From an uncultured Bacteroidales bacterium (GTDB lineage: Bacteria > Bacteroidota > Bacteroidia > Bacteroidales > Paludibacteraceae), in assembly GCA_946185835.1 (NCBI GenBank), contig CAMHKW010000001.1, positions 1 to 64,000 of the forward strand: a stretch of DNA of 64,000 bases, read 5' to 3'. Under the pieces are notes generated by a model that had not been told where the DNA came from, searched no databases, and saw only the letters and a list, made by a program, of their open reading frames with translations. The stretch's first letter is position 1. Each line of letters starts with the position of its first letter. Below are positions 37,724 through 45,359 of the stretch, piece after piece. The position numbers and the translations under genes are program-made.

Positions 37724-38635
37724 ATGAAACAACACACAATAGGTAATACATTTATCCTCAGTGGTAAGGGTCTGCATACGGGACTGTCGCTGACAGCGCG
37801 TTTCATGCCTCTGCCCGATAACGAAGGCATCCGTATCTGCCGGAGCGACCTCCCGGGACGCCCTACGTATCAAGCCGTTGCCGACTACGTCTCTGCAACC
37901 GACAGAGGCACCGTGCTCTCTTGCGGCGAATGGAAGGTGTCGACGGTAGAACATGTGCTCTCCGCACTTTATGCCGTCGGTGTCGACAACTGCCTCATCG
38001 AAGTCGATGGACCTGAGATGCCGATCTTAGACGGCTCGGCAAGACTCATCGTAGATGCACTGCAGAATGCCGGACTCAGAGAGCAGACGGCTGAACGCGA
38101 ATATCTGCACCTCACCAAACCCGTCACCTTCGAGAATAAAGAGACGGGGTCGCTGCTCACCCTCATACCATCCGACCGCCTGTCAATGGAGGTCACCATC
38201 AGCTTCGGCTCACCCGTGCTCGGTGAACAAACGGCTCAACTTAGACAGCTCGACGACTATACCTCACAAATAGCCGCAGCACGTACATTCTGCTTCGTAC
38301 GCGAGATAGAACCGCTGCTCAAACTCGGATATATCAAAGGAGGTGACCTCGAAAACGCTATCGTCATCTACGACAAAGCAATGCCCCAAGAACAACTCGA
38401 CCAATTGGCAAACTCGCTGGGGCAGACTCTACATCAAGACGCCTCGCAACTCGGCTATCTCACTACACTTAACTTCGACAACGAACCCGCAAGGCATAAG
38501 CTGCTCGACCTGATAGGTGACCTCTCGCTTATCGGAAAACGTATACACGGACATGTGGTAGCCTTCAAACCCGGACACACCTCGAACACACACTTCGCAA
38601 AACAAATACGTCAACTAATGCTAAACCCAAAATAA
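37724..38635 (+). CDS. lpxC: UDP-3-O-acyl-GlcNAc deacetylase, without a FabZ fusion
   Basis: Zinc amidase for the committed step of lipid A synthesis. The 303 residues are a complete LpxC: GKGLHTGLSL, STVEHVLSALYAVGVDNCLI (first zinc His), MPILDGSA, ARTFCFVREIE, ARHKLLDLIGDLSLIGKRIH (zinc His and Asp), and the C-terminal GHTSNTHFAKQI with the catalytic His. In Bacteroides and relatives LpxC is normally fused to FabZ, with about 460 residues. Here it stops at the natural LpxC end and lpxA follows after 12 nt. No fabZ remnant is visible between them. Confidence 0.93.
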   Translation: MKQHTIGNTFILSGKGLHTGLSLTARFMPLPDNEGIRICRSDLPGRPTYQAVADYVSATDRGTVLSCGEWKVSTVEHVLSALYAVGVDNCLIEVDGPEMPILDGSARLIVDALQNAGLREQTAEREYLHLTKPVTFENKETGSLLTLIPSDRLSMEVTISFGSPVLGEQTAQLRQLDDYTSQIAAARTFCFVREIEPLLKLGYIKGGDLENAIVIYDKAMPQEQLDQLANSLGQTLHQDASQLGYLTTLNFDNEPARHKLLDLIGDLSLIGKRIHGHVVAFKPGHTSNTHFAKQIRQLMLNPK

Positions 38636-38647
38636 GAAATAAGAAAT

Positions 38648-39430
38648 ATGAAACAGCCATTAGCATATATCCATCCCGACGCCAAGATACATCCGTCGGT
38701 TGTCATCGAACCTTTTGCCTGTATTCAAGCCAATGTCGAAATCGGTGAAGGCACACGAATAGGCTCTAACGTAACTATCTGCGAGGGTACTCGTATCGGC
38801 AAAAACTGCACTATCTTCCCCGGAGCCGTTGTCGGAGCTATCCCGCAAGACCTTAAGTTCAAAGGAGAGGATACCGTCTCTATCATCGGTGATAACACCG
38901 TGATACGAGAGTTCGCAACTATACACCGAGGTACAGCCTCCAAAGGTAAGACCGTGGTCGGAAGCCACTGCCTGATAATGGCATATTGCCATGTGGCACA
39001 CGACTGCGTTGTCGGCGACCATGTCATCATGTCCAATGCCACGCAACTCGCCGGTGAGGTGGTAGTAGGCGACTACGCCGTCATCGGGGGTGGTACTCTC
39101 GTACACCAGTTTACGCAGATAGGTAAGCATGTCATGATACAGGGCGGCTCGCGTGTCAACAAAGACATTCCACCCTTTGTCACTGCCGCACGAGACCCGA
39201 TACAGTATTGCGGAGTGAACTCCATCGGACTGCGCCGACGCGGATATACCTCCGAGCAAATCAACAATATACAAGATGTGTACCGAGTGCTATACCAGTC
39301 GTCGCTGAACGTGTCCCAAGCAATGGAGAAGATAGAAACAGAAATGCCCAGCTCCAACGAACGCGATGAGATAGTAATCTTCATTCGTAACTCGTCACGC
39401 GGCATCTGCCGTGGTATCGAAAAAGGATAA
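38648..39430 (+). CDS. lpxA: UDP-N-acetylglucosamine acyltransferase
   Basis: First enzyme of lipid A synthesis. The 260 residues form a beta helix of hexapeptides (IGEGTRIGSNVTICEGTRIG), with YCHVAHDCVVGDHVIMSNAT carrying the catalytic His near residue 120. IGGGTLVHQFTQIGKHVMIQ follows, and then a C-terminal helical domain (GLRRRGYTSEQINNIQDVYR). The gene starts 12 nt after lpxC; the spacer is an AAATAAG repeat. A terminator follows at 39443-39475. Confidence 0.96.
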   Translation: MKQPLAYIHPDAKIHPSVVIEPFACIQANVEIGEGTRIGSNVTICEGTRIGKNCTIFPGAVVGAIPQDLKFKGEDTVSIIGDNTVIREFATIHRGTASKGKTVVGSHCLIMAYCHVAHDCVVGDHVIMSNATQLAGEVVVGDYAVIGGGTLVHQFTQIGKHVMIQGGSRVNKDIPPFVTAARDPIQYCGVNSIGLRRRGYTSEQINNIQDVYRVLYQSSLNVSQAMEKIETEMPSSNERDEIVIFIRNSSRGICRGIEKG

Positions 39431-39442
39431 CACACTAACACT

Positions 39443-39475
39443 AAAAGCGCCAACAACCGTTGGTGCTTTTTTTTT
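39443..39475 (+). terminator. Terminator of the lpx operon
   Basis: AAAAGCGCCAAC pairs with GTTGGTGCTTTT over loop AACC, followed by a run of T. Confidence 0.88.
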
Positions 39476-39514
39476 CGGCATCCCGGCATTCCGAAGTCCC
39501 GACACCCCGTTTCG
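39474..39514 (+). repeat. 9-bp CCCGACATC-type array, locus 6
   Basis: Four to five degenerate units (TTCGGCATC, CCCGGCATT, CCGAAGTCC, CCGACACCC) directly after the lpx terminator. Confidence 0.7.
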
Positions 39515-39534
39515 CGGCAAAAATATGATATTTT

Positions 39535-39565
39535 TTTGTAGTGTCGGTATTTTTTCTTAACTTTG
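39535..39565 (+). promoter_or_regulatory. Promoter for glnS
   Basis: -7 box TAACTTTG at 39558-39565 and TTTG at 39535-39538, exactly 19 nt apart. The leader to the ATG at 39671 is about 100 nt. Confidence 0.7.
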
Positions 39566-39670
39566 CAGGCTGTGTAGTATACACTATTCGAAAGAAGGTG
39601 CATTAAAGGAAAGCTCTGGTTACATCCTACACACTCAAGTGCGAATATAAATCATTAAAACTATAGTACT

Positions 39671-41323
39671 ATGAACTTTATCGAAGAGATTGTCGCAAAA
39701 GACTTGCAAGAAGGTAAGAACGATGGTAGAATACAAACACGCTTCCCGCCCGAACCTAATGGCTATCTGCATATTGGACATGTGAAAGCTATATGCCTCG
39801 ATTTCGGCATAGCTGAGCAATTCGGAGGCGTATGTAACCTCCGTTTCGACGACACCAACCCCGTGAAAGAGGATGTGGAGTATGTCGACTCTATCACCAA
39901 CGACATCGCATGGCTCGGTTTTAAGTGGGGACATATATACTACGCTTCCGACTACTTCGACCAACTCTATGAACTCGCCATCCGTTTTATCAAAGAGGGT
40001 AAGGCATACGTCGACGAGCAGACGGCAGAGCAGATAGCTCAGCAAAAAGGTACACCTACCGAACCCGGACAAAACTCGCCTTACCGCGACCGACCGATAG
40101 AGGAAAACCTGAGACTGTTCGAAGCTATGCAACGTGGCGAGATAGAGGACGGTAAGATGGTGCTACGCGCTAAAATAGATATGGCTAATCCGAATATGCA
40201 CTTCCGCGACCCTATCATGTATCGCATCATCACCACCCACCCACACCACCGTACCGGCACGAAATGGAAGGTGTATCCGATGTACGACTTCGCACACGGG
40301 CAGTCCGACTACTTCGAGGGAGTGACACACTCTATATGCACACTCGAGTTCGTAGTACACCGCCCGCTTTACGACTATTTCATCGACCAGTTTGTGCCGC
40401 AAGGCGAGTACCGACCGCATCAATATGAGTTCAACCGACTCAACATCACCTACACCGTGATGTCGAAACGTAAGATGTTGCAACTCGTCAAAGAAGGGCT
40501 GGTAGCCGGCTGGGACGACCCACGTATGCCGACGGTTTGTGGTCTGCGCCGACGCGGCTACACACCCGAAGCCATACGCTCGTTTATCGATAAGATAGGA
40601 TACACCAAGGTCGAGGGTATGATTGACGTCGGACTGCTCGAGCATACCATCCGCGAGCAACTCAAAGAGAAAGCACCACGCGTGTGCGCTATCTTCGACC
40701 CCGTACGGCTGGTGATAACCAACTACCCTGCCGACAAAAAAGAGACAATAGTGGCTGAGAATATCGACGGCATAGCCGAGCTGGGTACACGCGAGATGCC
40801 CTTCGGACGTGAACTGTGGATCGAACGCGACGACTTCCGCGAAGAAGCCGACAAGAACTTCTTCCGACTCTCACCCGGAGGCAGAGAAGTGAGACTCAAA
40901 AATGCATATATCATACAAGCTACAGGCTGCGACAAAGACGCTCAAGGACGTGTCACCACCGTCTATGCTACATACGACGAACTATCCAAATCCGGCACCG
41001 AAGGAGGCAACCGCAAGACTAAGGCTACCATCAACTGGGTCGACACCGACACCGCACTCGACGCCGAAGTAAGACTCTACGACCGACTGTTTGCCGTAGA
41101 AGACCCTTCCGCCGACGAACGTGACTTTAGAGAGCTGCTTAACCCCGACTCGCTCAAAGTGGTGAACTGCAAGCTGGAGTCCTCGCTTGCCAAAGCTCAA
41201 AAACAAGACCACTTCCAGTTCCTCAAACAAGGCTATTTCGTTGTCGACGACGACTCCACAGCCGAACACCTCGTCTTCAACCGCACGGCATCGCTCAAAG
41301 ACAACTGGCAGAAGAAAGCATAA
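39671..41323 (+). CDS. glnS: Glutaminyl-tRNA synthetase
   Basis: Charges tRNA-Gln with glutamine. The 550 residues include the class I HIGH motif in PPEPNGYLHIGHVKAICLDF, LRFDDTNPVKED, the KMSKS-equivalent VMSKRKMLQL near residue 265, VEGMIDVGLLEHTIREQLKE and the C-terminal anticodon-binding beta barrels. It is direct GlnRS rather than GluRS, as seen from overall length and LRFDDTNP. It heads a cluster with the next three genes, separated by 3 nt or overlapping. Confidence 0.95.
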   Translation: MNFIEEIVAKDLQEGKNDGRIQTRFPPEPNGYLHIGHVKAICLDFGIAEQFGGVCNLRFDDTNPVKEDVEYVDSITNDIAWLGFKWGHIYYASDYFDQLYELAIRFIKEGKAYVDEQTAEQIAQQKGTPTEPGQNSPYRDRPIEENLRLFEAMQRGEIEDGKMVLRAKIDMANPNMHFRDPIMYRIITTHPHHRTGTKWKVYPMYDFAHGQSDYFEGVTHSICTLEFVVHRPLYDYFIDQFVPQGEYRPHQYEFNRLNITYTVMSKRKMLQLVKEGLVAGWDDPRMPTVCGLRRRGYTPEAIRSFIDKIGYTKVEGMIDVGLLEHTIREQLKEKAPRVCAIFDPVRLVITNYPADKKETIVAENIDGIAELGTREMPFGRELWIERDDFREEADKNFFRLSPGGREVRLKNAYIIQATGCDKDAQGRVTTVYATYDELSKSGTEGGNRKTKATINWVDTDTALDAEVRLYDRLFAVEDPSADERDFRELLNPDSLKVVNCKLESSLAKAQKQDHFQFLKQGYFVVDDDSTAEHLVFNRTASLKDNWQKKA

Positions 41324-41326
41324 ATC

Positions 41327-41764
41327 ATGCAGTGGCAGCCACGGATACGCAACCACCAACTCAAAGAACAGATATTCTGCGACTGGCGACGCAAGTGGGT
41401 CAGACTGACACCCGAAGAATGGGTACGGCAACACCTGCTGCATTCTTTAGTCGAAGACTACCACTACCCCTTTGCACTGATAGCAGTAGAACACCCCATC
41501 ACGGTCGCCGAACTATGCAAACGCTGCGATGCCGTCGTGATGAGCAATCAACTGCAACCACTGTGTATCATCGAACTGAAAGCCGAGACGGTGACACTCA
41601 CACAAAAAGTATTCGACCAAGTGGCAGTATATAACTCACGTCTCGGTGTCGATTACTTCATAATAAGCAACGGTCGCGAGACTTTTGCATGCCGACTGAG
41701 GCAACAAGACTACGAGTTTTTAGAAAACATACCATCTTACCAACAGCTATGTCAGAAAAGATAA
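41327..41764 (+). CDS. HsdR-N-type nuclease-fold protein (stand-alone)
   Basis: A 145-residue protein with the N-terminal domain seen in type I restriction R subunits (HSDR_N_2), a PD-(D/E)xK fold. RCDAVVM followed by LCIIELKAETVTLTQKVFDQ shows the D...ExK core. Such stand-alone copies are common in Bacteroidota. There is no helicase domain and no hsdM or hsdS nearby, so it is not part of a restriction system here. It starts 3 nt after glnS and overlaps phoH by 16 nt. Confidence 0.83.
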   Translation: MQWQPRIRNHQLKEQIFCDWRRKWVRLTPEEWVRQHLLHSLVEDYHYPFALIAVEHPITVAELCKRCDAVVMSNQLQPLCIIELKAETVTLTQKVFDQVAVYNSRLGVDYFIISNGRETFACRLRQQDYEFLENIPSYQQLCQKR

Positions 41765-42717
41765 TTGAGTTGAACGAGGCAGTCGACACTGCTGTGTTTT
41801 ATGGGGTCAACAACCAGAATATGTTGTGCCTGAAAAACCTGCACCCGCAGGTTCGCATCGTGGCACGCGGCTATCACGTCAAACTCAGCGGCAGCGATGC
41901 CGAGATAGAGCGATGTGCCGAGAGCGTAGAACGCATGGAGCACTTCTACCTCTCACACGGTGTGCTCACCGAAGCACAAGTGGCTGAACTCGTGGCAGGC
42001 AACCACCCCGCCGACGTGCCGCAAGGCAACCTGATACTACATGGTGTATCCGGCAAACCTATCACCGCGCGTACCGTCAACCAGAAGAAGTTAGTAGAGA
42101 TGTTCGATACTCACGACCTGCTGTTCGCCATCGGACCCGCCGGAACGGGTAAAACCTACACTGCTATAGCCTTGGCAGTCAAGGCTCTGAAGAATAAAGA
42201 GGTGAAGAAAATTGTGCTGTCGCGACCGGCAGTGGAGGCAGGCGAGAAATTAGGGTTCCTGCCCGGCGACATGAAGGATAAGATAGACCCCTACTTGCAA
42301 CCTCTGTACGACGCTCTTGAGGAAATGCTACCACATCAGAAACTCTTAGAGTATATGGAGAAAGGGGTGATACAGATAGCACCCTTAGCTTTCATGCGCG
42401 GACGAACACTGAGCAATGCCGTCGTGATATTAGACGAGGCGCAGAACACCACAATAGCACAACTCAAGATGTTCCTCACACGTCTCGGTCTCGGAGGTAA
42501 GATGGTCGTAACGGGAGACCTTACACAAGTCGACCTGCCGGCTGACCGTAAGTCAGGACTCAGAGATGCCGTCGAACGACTGGCCCGGGTAGAGGGAGTG
42601 GCGGTGGTCAACTTCAACGGCAAAGACATAGTACGACACCCGCTCGTCACACGTATCATCAATGCCTACGACAAGAAACAAGACGAGCCATCGGAGGAAC
42701 CGAAAACACAGAATTAA
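41749..42717 (+). CDS. PhoH-family ATPase
   Basis: A 322-residue PhoH-like protein of the RNA-metabolism type (YbeZ relatives). It has an N-terminal phosphate-rich RNA-binding-like region, then Walker A in FAIGPAGTGKTYTAIALAVK near residue 127 and Walker B in VVILDEAQNTTIAQ near residue 225, followed by GDLTQVDLP. The start ATG at 41749 lies inside the 3' end of the HsdR-N gene (16-nt overlap); an upstream in-frame ATG at 41689 would lengthen the overlap. No nearby YbeY was recognised. Confidence 0.88.
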   Translation: MSEKIIELNEAVDTAVFYGVNNQNMLCLKNLHPQVRIVARGYHVKLSGSDAEIERCAESVERMEHFYLSHGVLTEAQVAELVAGNHPADVPQGNLILHGVSGKPITARTVNQKKLVEMFDTHDLLFAIGPAGTGKTYTAIALAVKALKNKEVKKIVLSRPAVEAGEKLGFLPGDMKDKIDPYLQPLYDALEEMLPHQKLLEYMEKGVIQIAPLAFMRGRTLSNAVVILDEAQNTTIAQLKMFLTRLGLGGKMVVTGDLTQVDLPADRKSGLRDAVERLARVEGVAVVNFNGKDIVRHPLVTRIINAYDKKQDEPSEEPKTQN

Positions 42718-42733
42718 CACGTATGCAAAGGTT

Positions 42734-44077
42734 ATGTTACCTTTAGATTTCATAGATAGCATGTATACCCGTCTGGGCACCGAACTGGACGCTTTTTGCC
42801 AAAGTCTCGCACTGCCCCCTACGGTGAGTATACGTCTCAACGACAAGGTGCCTGCCGGCCGAATCGACATCTTGCAAGCCGACGCTGCTCAGCAACGAGT
42901 GCCCTGGTCGTCGACCGGCTATTATCTCTCGTCGCGACCGCAGTTTACTCTCGACCCTCTGCTGCATGCCGGCTGCTATTATGTACAAGAGGCAAGCTCC
43001 ATGTTCTTGGAGCATGTGCTACGGCAGTTCGTGTCACGCGATGCTGTAGCACTCGACCTATGTGCAGCACCGGGCGGTAAGTCGACCATCCTGAGTCAGT
43101 ATCTGCAAGACGGACTCTTAGTGAGCAACGAAGTAGTACGACAACGAGTCTTCGTGCTCTCAGAAAATATGCAGAAATGGGGCAATGGCAACACCGTAGT
43201 GACCTACAACAAAGTGTCGGACTTCGCACGCAAACTGCCAAACCTGTTCGACTGCATGCTTGTCGACGCTCCCTGTTCCGGTGAGGGTATGTTCCGCAAA
43301 GACGAGCAAGCTCAGCAACAATGGACACTTAAGTTAGTGGAACAGTGCGCCGAACGGCAACGCGACATACTGCGCGAGGCATGGGGAGCACTCAAACCCG
43401 GTGGCATACTCATTTACTCGACATGCACCTTCAACGAAGAGGAAAACGAGAAAGTGGTGCGATATGTAGTCGACGAACTCGGAGCCACCGTCTTACCTGT
43501 CGACATAGACCCTAAATGGGGTATCACTCAGGGCTTAGGATGCCACTTCTATCCGCATAAGACGCGCGGCGAAGGCCTGTATATGTGCGTGCTTCGTAAG
43601 CGCGAGACGCCTTACTCCACACTTAAGATTCGTCTGCCAAAACAAAAACGCTCGGCGCAGCCCGAGACAGAAGTGTGCCTAAGGTGGCTGCAAAACCCCG
43701 ACAAGTGGCACCTACATCAGACCGAACGTTTCAGCATCGCCTATCCCGCTAAGTTCGAAGAACTGATAGAATACATGTATTCGTGCCTCACATGCGTCAG
43801 TGTCGGATTCGGACTCAGCGAACTACGAGGCAGACACCAAGCACCGCAACATAGTCTGAGCATGGCAAAAGATGTCAATACCCGGGAATTCGCAGTGGCT
43901 GACGTCGATAAAGAAAAGGCGCTCTCATACTTGCGCTCCGAAGCGATAGTGTTAGACGGCGTACCATTAGGATATGTGCTTCTCACCTATCACAACGTAC
44001 CTCTCGGCTTCGTCAAAAGCGTAGATGGCAGATGCAACAACCTCTACCCAAACGAATGGCGCATCAGAACACTCTGA
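42734..44077 (+). CDS. RsmF/NSUN-type rRNA m5C methyltransferase
   Basis: A 447-residue SAM-dependent RNA cytosine-C5 methyltransferase. The ATG at 42734 gives MLPLDFIDSMYTRLGTELDA; an earlier ATG lies inside phoH. Motifs are YYVQEASSMFLEHVL, LDLCAAPGGKSTILSQYLQD (SAM binding near residue 115), MLVDAPCSGEGMFRKD near residue 183, and IYSTCTFNEEENEKVV near residue 237; the paired catalytic Cys lie in APCSG and STCTF. A C-terminal PUA-like region follows. It resembles E. coli RsmF; the exact target is inferred. Confidence 0.9.
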   Translation: MLPLDFIDSMYTRLGTELDAFCQSLALPPTVSIRLNDKVPAGRIDILQADAAQQRVPWSSTGYYLSSRPQFTLDPLLHAGCYYVQEASSMFLEHVLRQFVSRDAVALDLCAAPGGKSTILSQYLQDGLLVSNEVVRQRVFVLSENMQKWGNGNTVVTYNKVSDFARKLPNLFDCMLVDAPCSGEGMFRKDEQAQQQWTLKLVEQCAERQRDILREAWGALKPGGILIYSTCTFNEEENEKVVRYVVDELGATVLPVDIDPKWGITQGLGCHFYPHKTRGEGLYMCVLRKRETPYSTLKIRLPKQKRSAQPETEVCLRWLQNPDKWHLHQTERFSIAYPAKFEELIEYMYSCLTCVSVGFGLSELRGRHQAPQHSLSMAKDVNTREFAVADVDKEKALSYLRSEAIVLDGVPLGYVLLTYHNVPLGFVKSVDGRCNNLYPNEWRIRTL

Positions 44078-44290
44078 CTCGAGTCGGTCTGTTGAAAGTT
44101 TACTGTTGAAAGTTTAGAGTTTAGAGTTGAAAGTTTAGAGTAGTGACAGGCCTTGTGTCTGTCTACATTAGATAATTGAAAGGTTAGGACGGATTGGGTA
44201 CGCCGCTTTGCAACCGGCGGCAATGGAAGAAAGCAATCAGAAATCAGAAATAAGAAATCAGAAATAAGAAACACCATTAAGAAATAAAAA
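44078..44290 (+). repeat. Intergenic mosaic of repeats before the DUF6340-like gene
   Basis: GAAAGTTTAGAG-type repeats (44095-44140), then the GCCGG palindrome GGGTACGCCGCTTTGCAACC-GGCGGCAA at 44197-44223 followed by GGAAGAAA, then about seven AAATCAGA/AAATAAGA units to 44290. It is built in the same order as the 36564-36676 mosaic. Confidence 0.75.
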
Positions 44291-44314
44291 ATCAAAAATC
44301 CAAAATCCATATTA

Positions 44315-45331
44315 TTGGCTTGCGCGTTGTTGGTACTTCATGTTAGTGGGGTGTATGCTCAGCAGTGGCATACCACTATCGACGTGCGCGTACCGGCAGC
44401 CATGCAGTTGCAGTCGTCTGCTCGCAGACTCTTGCTTGTCAACAACGTATGTCCTCAGCCCGACGACTTCGGACATCGTCTGCGGCGCGGCGACAGCGAG
44501 GGCAGCGTCACTGTCGACGTGAGCGACGCAGCACGCTATGCTCTGTTTGGCATGGCGGCAGCGATGCAGGATGCCGAATGGCTCGATGACGTGGAAATGC
44601 TCGAACGAACGCAGAACACCTCAGGACACCCCTTCGTCAAACAGCAACTCAGAAAGGCGGAAGTCGATAGTCTGTACCGTTTCTACGACAGCGATGTCAT
44701 AATCGCGCTCAATCAACTGCTATTCAGCGATGTATGCGAGAGTTTCCTGACTGTCGACAATAGCTATTATGCCTCGCTGACTGTCATCTGTCATAGCTCG
44801 TGGTCGGTACATTATGCCGGGCAGAGTAAGATATACACCTACAGCCAGACGGATACGTTGTTTTGGGAAAACGAACGAAACACCCTTTCCGGTGCACTGA
44901 TGGCGTTGCCTGAACGCAAACAAGCTATTCTCGATGTGAGCGAATATGTGGGCAAGCAGGTAGCCTTGCTGTTTGTCCCGCATTGGCAGACAGTAGACAG
45001 ATATATGTACGACAACGGCAACGAACATTTAGTCCGTGGAATGGAGCTGTTTAGCCACATGCACAACGACGAAGCTGTCGACCGGTTCGAACTGGCTGCA
45101 AGCACCGAAGGCAAGTCACGAAAGGCAAGGCTCACACGTGCCTATGCCGAAGCCAACATAGCTGTGGTCAGAGAGATACAAGGCGACCTCGACGAAGCTA
45201 TCAGACGTGCACAGAGAGCATGCCTCGAGTTCTCGCAAATCAACAGCGCCGCCGCAAGACAGCAGTATGTCAACCTCAGCTTCTATGTCGAAGAACTCAA
45301 ACGTATAAAGAGTTATCAAGCAAAGTTATAA
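44315..45331 (+). CDS. Exported protein, DUF6340-like, with non-ATG start
   Basis: A protein of about 338 residues of unknown function, with C-terminal TPR-like helices (GMELFSHMHNDEAVDRFELA, TRAYAEANIAVVREIQGDLD). The N-terminal hydrophobic run LACALLVLHVSGVYAQ is a signal peptide core. No ATG is available: the frame opens at a TAA at 44285-44287. TTG 44315 is the conservative start. ATC at 44291 would give KNPKSILLACALLVLHVSG after the initiator, a textbook signal peptide. The DUF6340 assignment is from memory and is tentative. It is 29 nt ahead of the AsmA-like gene. Confidence 0.7.
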   Translation: MACALLVLHVSGVYAQQWHTTIDVRVPAAMQLQSSARRLLLVNNVCPQPDDFGHRLRRGDSEGSVTVDVSDAARYALFGMAAAMQDAEWLDDVEMLERTQNTSGHPFVKQQLRKAEVDSLYRFYDSDVIIALNQLLFSDVCESFLTVDNSYYASLTVICHSSWSVHYAGQSKIYTYSQTDTLFWENERNTLSGALMALPERKQAILDVSEYVGKQVALLFVPHWQTVDRYMYDNGNEHLVRGMELFSHMHNDEAVDRFELAASTEGKSRKARLTRAYAEANIAVVREIQGDLDEAIRRAQRACLEFSQINSAAARQQYVNLSFYVEELKRIKSYQAKL

Positions 45332-45359
45332 ACCTAATGTCGGCCATCACACAAATCTT

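Noticed and set aside
41327-41764. Part of a type I restriction-modification system
   Set aside because: Only the HsdR N-terminal-like domain is present, with no helicase, hsdM or hsdS nearby; it is in a housekeeping cluster.
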